12,436 bases of DNA, taken from the NCBI GenBank assembly GCA_017882055.1, contig JADGQE010000068.1, forward strand, positions 1 to 12,436, given 5' to 3'. A program made the position numbers and the translations under genes. Shown here one piece after another: positions 1 to 6,318 of the stretch. Position 1 is the first letter of the stretch, and every line of letters begins with the position of its first letter. This DNA is from Thermoflexales bacterium (GTDB lineage Bacteria > Chloroflexota > Anaerolineae > Fen-1058). Under the pieces are notes generated by a model. That model worked only from the letters and a program-made list of their open reading frames with translations, made no database searches and had not been told where the DNA came from.

Positions 1-1
1 C

Positions 2-1030
2 ATCTCGCCCTTCAACTTCCCGTTCGCCCTGGCCGGCGGGCCATGCGGCGCGGCGCTGGTCGCCGGCAATACCGTCGTCTTCAAGCCCGCGTCCGATACA
101 CCGTATGCGGGCCGCTTGCTGGCCGAATGCTTCCGCGACGCCGGCGTGCCCGATGGCGTGTTCAACTACGTGACGGGCGGCGGCTCGACGATCGGCCAGG
201 AGCTGATCGCCAATCCGATCGTCGACGGCATCACGTTCACCGGCTCGTATGACGTCGGCATGCATATCTACAAGACCTTCGCTACGGGCAAGTATCCGCG
301 ACCCTGTATCGCCGAGATGGGCGGCAAGAACCCGGTCATCGTTTCGCGCAAGGCCGACCTCGACATAGCCACGCAGGGTATTCTCCGATCGGCTTTCGGA
401 CTGCAAGGCCAAAAGTGCTCGGCCTGCTCGCGCATCTACGTCGACAACGCCGTCAAAGATAAGTTCGTGCAGAAGCTGGTCGACCTGACCAACCATCTCA
501 AGATTGGCGATCCGACGCTGCGCGAGAACTTCCTCGGCCCGGTGGCCAATAAGAATTCGTATCACGACTATGCCAACTTCAGCGAAGAACTGTCGCAAGG
601 CGGAACGATCTTGACCGGCGGAAAACAACTGATCGAAGGCGAGTTCGGCCAAGGTTATTTCTGCGCGCCGACATTAGTTGACCTGCCCACTGATCATCGT
701 CTGTGGAAGATCGAAATGTTCCTGCCCATTACGACCATCGCGGGTTACGACGACATCCATGAAGCGATGAAGCTGGCTAATGACGCCGATTACGGTTTGA
801 CCGCGGGTTTCTACGGCAGCAAAAAAGAATCACAGTGGTTTTTCGACAACATCGAAGCCGGTGTCACGTACACCAATCGGCCGCAAGGCGCGACGACGGG
901 CGCCTGGCCGGGCTTCCAGCCGTTCGGTGGTTGGAAAGGCTCCGGTAGTACCGGCAAAGCTGGCGGTTCGATCTACTACGTACCGCAGTATCTGCACGAA
1001 CAAAGCCAGACCAGCATCGAAAAAGAGTAG
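2..1030 (+). CDS. Aldehyde dehydrogenase, 1-pyrroline-5-carboxylate dehydrogenase-like (5' truncated by window edge)
   Basis: This would be an NAD(P)+-dependent aldehyde dehydrogenase oxidising a semialdehyde to its acid in the cytoplasm. The reading frame is open from base 2 and gives 342 residues; the family usually has about 515-540, so roughly the first third is missing. Visible marks are the N-terminal ISPFNFP segment, the FTGS cofactor loop, the general-base Glu in AEMGGKNP (codon 314-316) and the nucleophilic Cys in GQKCSACSR (codon 416-418). GQKCSACSR is typical of the RocA/PutA proline-catabolism branch, so glutamate semialdehyde is the likeliest substrate, although related branches cannot be excluded. 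One oddity is the cofactor-binding ExFGP motif, which reads EMFLP (713-727) with Leu in place of Gly. No proline dehydrogenase gene is visible. A hairpin-bearing spacer follows the stop, so co-transcription with the next gene is uncertain. Confidence 0.88.
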   Translation: MSPFNFPFALAGGPCGAALVAGNTVVFKPASDTPYAGRLLAECFRDAGVPDGVFNYVTGGGSTIGQELIANPIVDGITFTGSYDVGMHIYKTFATGKYPRPCIAEMGGKNPVIVSRKADLDIATQGILRSAFGLQGQKCSACSRIYVDNAVKDKFVQKLVDLTNHLKIGDPTLRENFLGPVANKNSYHDYANFSEELSQGGTILTGGKQLIEGEFGQGYFCAPTLVDLPTDHRLWKIEMFLPITTIAGYDDIHEAMKLANDADYGLTAGFYGSKKESQWFFDNIEAGVTYTNRPQGATTGAWPGFQPFGGWKGSGSTGKAGGSIYYVPQYLHEQSQTSIEKE

Positions 1031-1048
1031 ACCAGCAATAAGGGCTTC

Positions 1049-1089
1049 ACCACGGAGACACGGAGTATAATTAGCCGTGCCTCCGTGGT
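1049..1089. repeat. Inverted repeat of the CCACGGAGACACGG type, terminator-like
   Basis: The left arm 1049-1063 pairs with the right arm 1075-1089 over 15 bases with a single mismatch. The loop is 11 bases and contains a perfect TATAAT (1066-1071). A T-rich run (TTTATTTATG) follows, so the hairpin could end the dehydrogenase transcript. The arms are built from an 8-base unit close to CACGGAGA. A related but diverged inverted repeat lies at 9914-9997. No -35 box stands at the right distance from the TATAAT, so I do not call a promoter here. Bases 1090-1160 show nothing else. Confidence 0.7.
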
Positions 1090-1172
1090 TTATTTATGAG
1101 AAATGAAACAGAGCGGGGATCACACGCAGCAGCAGAACCGAAACCAATAACTCACACATTGGAGATAGAGCA

Positions 1173-2189
1173 GTGGCAATCAGCAATCGGAAATCTAAAA
1201 TCAGAAACACCTGCACTCACTGCGTTCGCGCGGTGCAGTGTCTAAAATCGCTTGGGGTGATCGGCCTTTTGTTGGTGGTGCTGGCCGGCTGTGGCAGCGC
1301 GCCGATCGATACCGGCAACCCCGTTAACTTCAAGCATCAGATCGGCGTGTTCGAATTGAAGGTTCCTAAGAGTTGGAAGCAAACCCAGGATCATGTGTCG
1401 ACAGAAGCGATCGCGGCGTTTTCCGATCCGACCAATCGTGCCGAAATCATGGGGTATGCTGGCTTGCTCGATCATCGACTGGCTGATGACGAGGGCTTGC
1501 AAATCGCCTCGGACTTGATCGGCATACTGCTGAATCGCCCGTCCGATCTTCAGATTACGGACAAGCAGCATCGATCCGATGGCGCATTCGTCGTGAACGT
1601 GACCTTCACTCGCAATAATGAAAAGCGCACGGGGCAAGGCGTTTTCCGCGATGGCGATCTAGCGTTGTCCGGCACCATTGTCGATGGGCCGACGGAGGGC
1701 TGGGCCGATCTACAGAAAGCATTGCAGCCTTACGCCGATTCATTCAAAGTAAACCCCGAGGTGGTCCAGGGCACCTATTTTGACGCGTTGTTAGGCGTGG
1801 CTTATGCCGTGGTCATGCCGGTCGAGTGGCCGCGCCAGGGTACCGAGAAGGGCATGCAAGTGCATGCACAGGCCGGCAAGACCACCCTTTACACCATCGA
1901 GCAGCCCATCAGCACGACGCTCGATACTGCGGGTCTGACCAATCAAGCTGTCACGTCACTGCGCCAGACGTACAAAATCAACGCGGAAGTCGGCAGTAGT
2001 GCGCCACTGCCCGATGGGCGCACTCAAGTCACCCTCAAGCAGGCCGATCGCAGCATCATTGGCTATCTCGAAGCAAAGGACGGCTATTTCATCGGCCTGT
2101 TCTTCGATGTGCCTGCCGCGCAGGCGGCAGCCTATCAGCCCTTCATCGATTTTGTCTATTCGACTTTTGTGACCGGCAAGGCTCAATAA
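1173..2189 (+). CDS. Secreted lipoprotein, possibly with two PsbP/Mog1-like halves
   Basis: I do not recognise a named protein. The N-terminus has a hydrophobic stretch ending in LAGC, a lipobox with the modified Cys at residue 40, so the 338-residue product should be exported and lipid-anchored. The start is GTG 1173, preceded by GGAG (1161-1164) at a good distance. A start at GTG 1233 would give a classic 20-residue lipoprotein signal but has no ribosome-binding site. The first 20 codons look like spacer DNA, so the true start is open. After the Cys, the protein seems to have two similar halves. Each has a strand-rich opening (LKVPKSWKQ near 62; VVMPVEWPR near 212), an acidic middle and a closing segment (YADSFKV near 190; VYSTFVTG near 330). 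This resembles tandem PsbP/Mog1-fold domains, which is an inference. The stop lies 9 bases before the CoA-transferase start, which argues for co-transcription. Confidence 0.75.
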   Translation: MAISNRKSKIRNTCTHCVRAVQCLKSLGVIGLLLVVLAGCGSAPIDTGNPVNFKHQIGVFELKVPKSWKQTQDHVSTEAIAAFSDPTNRAEIMGYAGLLDHRLADDEGLQIASDLIGILLNRPSDLQITDKQHRSDGAFVVNVTFTRNNEKRTGQGVFRDGDLALSGTIVDGPTEGWADLQKALQPYADSFKVNPEVVQGTYFDALLGVAYAVVMPVEWPRQGTEKGMQVHAQAGKTTLYTIEQPISTTLDTAGLTNQAVTSLRQTYKINAEVGSSAPLPDGRTQVTLKQADRSIIGYLEAKDGYFIGLFFDVPAAQAAAYQPFIDFVYSTFVTGKAQ

Positions 2190-2198
2190 GGAATCAAG

Positions 2199-3101
2199 AT
2201 GTCGAAAGTTATGCGCCTGAGTGAAGCCATCGCGCGTTTCGTCAACGACGGCGACACGGTGTATGCCGCCGGGTTCACGCATCTCATTCCGTTTGCCGCC
2301 GGCCACGAGATCATTCGACAGCACAAGAAAGACCTGACGCTGGCGCGCGCCACACCCGATCTGATCTACGATCAAATGGTGGCCGCCGGCTGCGCCAGGA
2401 AGATCATCTTTTCATACAGCGGCAACCCCGGCGTTGGATCGCTGCGTGTGATCCGGCAAGAAATGGAAGCGGGCCGGCTCGATTACGAAGAATACTCGCA
2501 CTTCGCCATGATTACGCGCGTAGCGGCGGGCGCGTCGGGTTTGCCGTTCCTGCCGATGCGGTCCACTGGAACTGAAGACTTAGCCAAAGCGAATCCACAG
2601 TATAAGACAATCCAGTGCCCTTATACCGGCGTCGAGCTAGTCACCGTGCCTGCGCTCAATCCCGATGTAGCGATCATTCACGCGCAGCGCGCCGATGCCA
2701 ACGGCAACGCTCAGTTCTGGGGCATCATCGGCGAGCAAAAAGAAGTCGCTTTCGCCAGCAAAAAAGTGATCCTCACCGTCGAAGAGATCGTCGACGAGCG
2801 CGCGATCCGCTCGGACCCCAATCGCACGCTGATCCCTGATTTCGTGGTCAGCGCCGTATGCCACGTCCCTTACTGCGCCCATCCATCGTATACGCAAGGC
2901 TGCTACGATCGCGATAACAAGTTCTACCTGGAATGGGACAAAATCAGCGAGGCGCCGGAGAAAGTGGAGGCCTGGCTAAATGAATGGGTGTACGGCGTGA
3001 AAGATCACGCCGAGTATTGGGCGAAGTTGGGCGCGGAAACGCACGCGCGCTTGAAGGTGCCGCCGGCCATGAGCGCGCCGGTAAATTACGGGAAGTATTG
3101 A
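2199..3101 (+). CDS. CoA-transferase family I, subunit A (glutaconate CoA-transferase/IpdA-like)
   Basis: This is the alpha subunit of a two-subunit class I CoA-transferase, moving CoA between an acyl-CoA and a carboxylate, or acting as a ring-opening hydrolase as in IpdAB. The 300 residues match the usual 290-320. Visible features are an early glycine-rich segment (AAGFTHLIPFAAGHE, 23-37), the GNPGVGS loop near 75-81, PFLPMRS at 116-122 and the family motif HAQRADANGNAQFWG at 161-175. The catalytic Glu of this family lies in the B subunit. The start at ATG 2199 is preceded by AAGGA (2188-2192), which overlaps the stop of the lipoprotein gene, so translation is probably coupled. The long C-terminal tail (after 240) resembles GctA and IpdA more than short SCOT-type subunits. 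The acyl substrate cannot be read from the sequence. Confidence 0.87.
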   Translation: MSKVMRLSEAIARFVNDGDTVYAAGFTHLIPFAAGHEIIRQHKKDLTLARATPDLIYDQMVAAGCARKIIFSYSGNPGVGSLRVIRQEMEAGRLDYEEYSHFAMITRVAAGASGLPFLPMRSTGTEDLAKANPQYKTIQCPYTGVELVTVPALNPDVAIIHAQRADANGNAQFWGIIGEQKEVAFASKKVILTVEEIVDERAIRSDPNRTLIPDFVVSAVCHVPYCAHPSYTQGCYDRDNKFYLEWDKISEAPEKVEAWLNEWVYGVKDHAEYWAKLGAETHARLKVPPAMSAPVNYGKY

Positions 3102-3124
3102 CACGTGCGGCGTGCTACGTGAAA

Positions 3125-3130
3125 GGGAGG
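3125..3130 (+). promoter_or_regulatory. Strong ribosome-binding site GGGAGG
   Basis: GGGAGG lies 4 bases before ATG 3135 and is one of the best Shine-Dalgarno matches in the window. It fixes the start of the small gene between the CoA-transferase subunits and suggests that gene is really translated. A 5-base CACGT/ACGTG stem (about 3102-3121) precedes it. Confidence 0.75.
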
Positions 3131-3134
3131 TGCG

Positions 3135-3473
3135 ATGTCAGTCGAACTTGCGCCGAATGGATTACCGCAATCAAGCCAATGGCTTTTTCCTGAATACGAA
3201 TTCGTGCGCATGAATCCCGACGAGTATGCGAACGTTGTGATCGAACGCATACTTAACCGTGGATCGTGGGCCGAAATTCGATGGCTGCTGGAGCGCTACG
3301 GCAAACGCGGCGTGGCGAAATGGGTTCGCGCGCATGGCTATCGCCGTCTTGATCCGCGCGCGTTTAATTATTGGCGCAACATGCTCGATATCAAACGTTA
3401 CAAAGTTCCGCCGTGGGAACGCGGCCAATCTGCACTTCGTGCGTGGAAACAAAAAGTAGGACTGATAACCTGA
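3135..3473 (+). CDS. Small DUF6922-like protein (antitoxin-like) between the CoA-transferase subunits
   Basis: This small cytoplasmic protein has 112 residues and no signal peptide or membrane segment. Its layout is a WLFPEYEF opening (16-23), a helix with VVIERILNRG (34-43), WAEIRWLLERYG (45-56), a basic VAKWVRAHGYRRLDPRAFNY stretch (60-79) and an aromatic PPWERG end (92-97). This order of motifs resembles the DUF6922 family, whose members often sit beside AbiEii-type nucleotidyltransferase genes and are thought to be antitoxins. I recall this from memory and have not searched for it. No such partner is present here. The gene has its own strong ribosome-binding site, and its TGA stop overlaps the next ATG by one base (TGATG at 3471-3475), so subunit B translation should depend on ribosomes finishing this gene. 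It could be a stranded antitoxin or a small partner of the enzyme. Confidence 0.75.
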   Translation: MSVELAPNGLPQSSQWLFPEYEFVRMNPDEYANVVIERILNRGSWAEIRWLLERYGKRGVAKWVRAHGYRRLDPRAFNYWRNMLDIKRYKVPPWERGQSALRAWKQKVGLIT

Positions 3474-4237
3474 TGACTAACTACTCTTCCTCCGAAATGA
3501 TGGTCGTGACCGCCTCACGCTTGCTGCGCGACGGCGACGTGGTCTTCGTCGGCATCGGCCAGCCCAACCTGGCCTGCAACCTCGCGCGCCGCACCCACGC
3601 ACCCAATTTGAATATGATTTACGAAGCGGGCGTGATCGGTGCACAGCCGGCACGGCTGCCGTTGTCGATCGGCGATCCATGCCTGGTCAGCGGCGCGGCA
3701 TCGATCTGCTCGATGTACGAAATCTTCGCGTACTATTTGCAGAACGGCAAGATCGATGTCGGTTTCCTGGGCGGCGCGCAGATCGATCGGTTTGGCAACG
3801 TCAACGCCACCGTGATCGGCCCGTATGCCAAACCCAAAGTGCGCTTGCCCGGCAGCGGCGGCTCGGCTGAGATCGCCGCGTGGGCCAATCGCGTTTATTT
3901 CATCACGCCGCATCAAGCGCGGCGCTTCCCGGAGAAGTGCGACTTCATCACGGGTGCAGGCTTCCTGGCAGGCAAGTCCGAGCGAATCGCTACCGGCGTG
4001 CGTGGCGGCGGGCCGCATGAAGTCGTGACCGATCTCGGCATTCTCACGCCGGATCAAGAAACAGGCGAACTGATCCTGACGGCGCTGCACGCAGGCGCAA
4101 CCGTCGAGCAGGCGATCAAGAACACCGGCTGGAAATTGAAAGTGGCTGACGATCTCAAAACGACCGAGCCGCCGACCGACGAGGAACTACGCTTGCTGCG
4201 TGAAGAACTCGATCCGACCGGCATCTATTTGAAGTAG
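3473..4237 (+). CDS. CoA-transferase family I, subunit B (glutaconate CoA-transferase/IpdB-like)
   Basis: This is the beta subunit that partners the subunit encoded at 2199-3101. The 254 residues match the family. The segment MIYEAGVIG places Glu51 where class I CoA-transferases keep the Glu that forms the acyl-CoA thioester intermediate, close to its position in characterised GctB. Other family marks are GIGQPNLACNLA (27-38), the GGAQIDRFGNVN segment (100-111), LPGSGGSAEIA (125-135) and the late GGGPHEVVTDLG (178-189). ATG 3473 is chosen because upstream codons run through the preceding gene in another frame and because it forms a TGATG stop/start overlap. The ribosome-binding site is weak (TAGGA, about 11 bases away), so reinitiation from the upstream gene is likely. 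An intrinsic terminator follows 15 bases after the stop. Confidence 0.87.
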   Translation: MTNYSSSEMMVVTASRLLRDGDVVFVGIGQPNLACNLARRTHAPNLNMIYEAGVIGAQPARLPLSIGDPCLVSGAASICSMYEIFAYYLQNGKIDVGFLGGAQIDRFGNVNATVIGPYAKPKVRLPGSGGSAEIAAWANRVYFITPHQARRFPEKCDFITGAGFLAGKSERIATGVRGGGPHEVVTDLGILTPDQETGELILTALHAGATVEQAIKNTGWKLKVADDLKTTEPPTDEELRLLREELDPTGIYLK

Positions 4238-4252
4238 CCCATATCAGCGCAC

Positions 4253-4280
4253 AGACGCCAGGGAAAATCCTGGCGTCTTT
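4253..4280 (+). terminator. Intrinsic terminator after CoA-transferase subunit B
   Basis: A perfect 10-base stem, AGACGCCAGG (4253-4262) with CCTGGCGTCT (4269-4278), closes a 6-base GAAAAT loop and is followed by a short T-rich tail. Its place 15 bases after the stop codon fits termination of the lipoprotein/CoA-transferase transcript. Confidence 0.85.
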
Positions 4281-4286
4281 CATTTG

Positions 4287-4393
4287 GTGTGCACGCAAAG
4301 TTTGTCAGCAGTTGCGCGGAGCGTGCTGATGCCCGCCGCCCGCAGTGCAACTGCGGCAGAACCCGATTTGCCTGACACCTTTTGCGTGCATAC
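4287..4393. other. Structured inverted-repeat element upstream of the SpeD-like gene (candidate RNA or cruciform)
   Basis: TGCACGCAAA (4290-4299) pairs perfectly with TTTGCGTGCA (4381-4390), and GTG/TAC extends the stem to 13 pairs with one G-U. After a symmetric 3x3 internal loop, TGTCAG (4303-4308) pairs with CTGACA (4372-4377). Inside are two hairpins: TCAGCA/TGCTGA (4305-4310 with 4324-4329) and CCGCAG/CTGCGG (4340-4345 with 4351-4356). An alternative 8-base pairing, GCAGTTGC (4308-4315) with GCAACTGC (4347-4354), excludes both. The element ends 16 bases before the -35 box of the next gene. It could be a small RNA gene, a regulator binding region or a relic miniature element. It is not a tRNA. 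Confidence 0.5.
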
Positions 4394-4408
4394 ATTTGAT
4401 GCCACACC

Positions 4409-4436
4409 TTGACACCACGCGCAATTGGGCTACACT
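4409..4436 (+). promoter_or_regulatory. Sigma70-type promoter for the SpeD-like gene
   Basis: A perfect -35 box TTGACA (4409-4414) is separated by 16 bases from TACACT (4431-4436), which matches the -10 consensus at four of six positions. It lies about 80 bases before the SpeD-like start and after the previous terminator, so this gene probably has its own transcript. Confidence 0.65.
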
Positions 4437-4514
4437 ATCGTCCGATCTCGCGCATCCACTCAGCCACCTGCGGCACGGATGCAAAACTATCGAGAGTACA
4501 AGGAGGCAAGCAGG

Positions 4515-4898
4515 ATGAGTGAGTCTGATGCTGAAACAAGTAGTATATTTGGCTGGGAATTGAACCTGGATCTGTATCGGTGCAACCCAGCCAAAATCCG
4601 TTCGCGCGAGGTGATCATCGCCTTCGTCATTCAGTTGTGCGATGACGTCCTCGAGATGAAGCGCTTTGGCGAGCCGTGGGCCGAGCGCTTCGGTCTTGAT
4701 CGGGCTGAAACGTCCGGCTACTCGGTCGTGCAGATGATCGAGACGAGTTCGGTGGTTGGACATTTCTCGGAAGGCAAGAATACGGTCTATCTGGACATCT
4801 TCTCGTGCAGGCCTTACGATCAAACGGCCGTCTGCGAATTCTGCCAGCGCTACTTTGAAGCTGAGTCTGTTACCGAGCATTTCATCGAACGCAAGTAA
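4515..4898 (+). CDS. SpeD-fold pyruvoyl decarboxylase homologue (S-adenosylmethionine decarboxylase-like)
   Basis: The 127-residue product resembles prokaryotic S-adenosylmethionine decarboxylase proenzymes, cytoplasmic enzymes that cut themselves at a Ser to make a pyruvoyl cofactor. Aligned by eye to the Thermotoga enzyme (Ser63, His68, Cys83), this protein has Ser78, His83 and Cys98, with identical +5 and +20 spacing, and the segment YLDIFSC (92-98) matches the family's AIDLFTC. The usual Glu before the pyruvoyl Ser is Thr77; the sequence reads IETSSVVGH, so Glu76 is one place removed. The N-terminus (GWELNLDLYRCNP, 13-25) matches the opening strand. Some SpeD relatives are now known to decarboxylate arginine or ornithine, so the substrate is open. 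No spermidine synthase gene is nearby. ATG 4515 is chosen over an upstream in-frame start at 4425 because AGGAGG (4501-4506) precedes it and the promoter -10 lies between the two. Confidence 0.8.
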   Translation: MSESDAETSSIFGWELNLDLYRCNPAKIRSREVIIAFVIQLCDDVLEMKRFGEPWAERFGLDRAETSGYSVVQMIETSSVVGHFSEGKNTVYLDIFSCRPYDQTAVCEFCQRYFEAESVTEHFIERK

Positions 4899-4921
4899 GA
4901 GCCGCGCTGCTTCAATTCAAG

Positions 4922-4961
4922 AAATCGCCTCGATCGCCACGCTGCGGCCGAGGCGATTTTT
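4922..4961 (+). terminator. Intrinsic terminator after the SpeD-like gene
   Basis: AAATCGCCTCG (4922-4932) pairs perfectly over 11 bases with CGAGGCGATTT (4949-4959), enclosing a 16-base loop, and the T run continues to 4961. It lies 23 bases after the stop codon. Confidence 0.85.
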
Positions 4962-5038
4962 ATGCCTGCCCTATTTATCCAACTTTAGTCCTACCGGGTT
5001 TACATCAAAGGCCGGTTTATCGGATCATCCAACTCGGT

Positions 5039-5084
5039 TACAATAACCCTGCGAATTTGCAGGGCGGCCTCTCAGCCGGGCCGC
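5039..5084 (+). promoter_or_regulatory. Candidate -10 box and two-hairpin leader before the ABC operon
   Basis: TACAAT (5039-5044) is a plausible -10 box, with only a weak TTTATC at the -35 distance (5016-5021). Two stems follow directly: CCCTGC/GCAGGG (5047-5052 with 5059-5064) and GCGGCC/GGCCGC (5064-5069 with 5079-5084), which share one base. They lie in the probable 5' leader, ending 31 bases before the ribosome-binding site. This could be a regulatory leader or chance GC-rich pairing. Bases 4962-5038 show nothing else. Confidence 0.35.
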
Positions 5085-5124
5085 TATCCGCAATGGGATG
5101 ATGTTTCTCGCAAATGGAGGCGGC

Positions 5125-6291
5125 ATGTTCGGACGAAGCAAAACTACCTCAACCTTGAGCAAGGCCGATCGGAACGGCCACTTGATCATCATGCACGCTG
5201 TCGCCAAGACCTTCAAGACGGCGGCGGGGCCGTTTACGGCCTTGAAGAATGTCGATCTGCGCGTCAACCGCGGCGAGTTCGTCGCCATCATCGGCAAATC
5301 GGGCAGCGGCAAATCGACGCTGCTCAACATGTTGACGGGCATCGATCGCCCGACGTCGGGCGAAGTGTACGTCGGCGAGACGCCCGTGCATACTTTGAGT
5401 GAAGGCCAGATGGCCAAGTGGCGCGGCCGCAACCTCGGCATTGTGTTCCAGTTCTTTCAACTCCTGCCGACACTGTCGCTGGTTGAGAACATCATGCTGC
5501 CCATGGATTTCTGCCACATGTATGCGCCGCGCGAGCGCAAACGCCGCGCGATGGAACTGCTGGACATGGTCAAAATGACCCAGCACGCCAATAAACTTCC
5601 GTCGGCGATATCAGGCGGACAGCAACAGCGCGTGGCGATTGCGCGGGCGTTGGCGAACGATCCGCCGATCATCGTCGCCGACGAACCGACGGGCAACCTG
5701 GACTCAAAGACCGCCGAGCACGTCTTCGAGTTATTCGAGGGCCTGGTGCAGCAGGGCAAGACGATTGTGATGGTGACGCACGACAGCGACAAAGCCAAGC
5801 GCGTGCATCGGGCCGTCATCGTCTCCGACGGCGAAGTGCTGGAAGAATATCTGGCGCGCGCGTTCTCGACGCTGTCACAGGAACAATTGATCTGGGCTTC
5901 GCACAACGTCGAGCCAGAACAGCACGAACCCGGCAGCATCGTCTTTCATAGCGGCAGCGCGCCCGATCAGTTTTATATCATCACCCGCGGCGCTGCCGAA
6001 GTTGTGCTGCGCACCCCCGACGGGCAAAACATCGTCGCGGCACGGCTCACGCCGGGCCAATACTTTGGCGAGACCCCTGCACTTGCGCGCGGGGCAAGTG
6101 TTGCGCTGCTGCGCGGTACGGAGCGTACTGCCACGGTGCGAGCCGCGCTCGACACAGGCGTCGAAGTCATCACTCTGGATCGCAACACCTTCAACGCTTT
6201 GATAGCACAATCAGAACCCACTCGTGAAAGTCTCGACGAGACAGCCGATCGGCGCTACGCTGAAACCGAAGCTCTGTTAAAGAAGAAGTAG
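5125..6291 (+). CDS. ABC transporter ATPase (MacB/LolD type) fused to a cyclic-nucleotide-binding-like domain
   Basis: This is the cytoplasmic ATPase of the exporter encoded by the next three genes. Residues 20-245 form a complete MacB/LolD-type ATPase: Walker A GKSGSGKST (57-65), Q-loop Gln109, signature SGGQQQ (163-168), Walker B IIVADE (182-187) and switch His219. Residues about 248-365 form a second domain like the CRP/PKA cyclic-nucleotide fold, with EPGSIVFHSGSAPDQFYIITRG (about 268-289), FGE (314-316) and RTATV (334-338). The Glu-to-Arg distance is about nine residues longer than in typical cAMP sites, so ligand binding is uncertain. The charged tail ends in KKK. MacB/LolD ATPases alone have about 230 residues; this one has 388. 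ATG 5125 is chosen because GGAGG (5116-5120) precedes it, whereas the in-frame ATGs at 5098 and 5101 lack one. The permease gene begins 27 bases after the stop. Confidence 0.9.
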   Translation: MFGRSKTTSTLSKADRNGHLIIMHAVAKTFKTAAGPFTALKNVDLRVNRGEFVAIIGKSGSGKSTLLNMLTGIDRPTSGEVYVGETPVHTLSEGQMAKWRGRNLGIVFQFFQLLPTLSLVENIMLPMDFCHMYAPRERKRRAMELLDMVKMTQHANKLPSAISGGQQQRVAIARALANDPPIIVADEPTGNLDSKTAEHVFELFEGLVQQGKTIVMVTHDSDKAKRVHRAVIVSDGEVLEEYLARAFSTLSQEQLIWASHNVEPEQHEPGSIVFHSGSAPDQFYIITRGAAEVVLRTPDGQNIVAARLTPGQYFGETPALARGASVALLRGTERTATVRAALDTGVEVITLDRNTFNALIAQSEPTRESLDETADRRYAETEALLKKK

Positions 6292-6318
6292 AAACGCGAA
6301 GCGTCAGACGAGGCCAGC

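Noticed and set aside
1066..1071. TATAAT in the hairpin loop as a promoter for the lipoprotein gene
   Set aside because: There is no -35-like sequence at the right distance and the motif sits in a repeat loop; chance occurrence is likely.
3515..4090. A 191-codon open frame on the minus strand opposite CoA-transferase subunit B
   Set aside because: It lies wholly opposite a recognisable enzyme gene, has Ala/Arg/Asp-rich composition typical of antisense GC-rich frames and no recognisable motif.
4290..4390. Possible tRNA or known riboswitch in the structured element
   Set aside because: It has no T-loop sequence, CCA end or seven-base acceptor layout, and it lies upstream of the promoter rather than in the leader.
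4305..4880. A 191-codon minus-strand open frame across the structured element and the SpeD-like gene
   Set aside because: The plus-strand gene has promoter, ribosome-binding site, terminator and conserved catalytic residues; the antisense frame has none.
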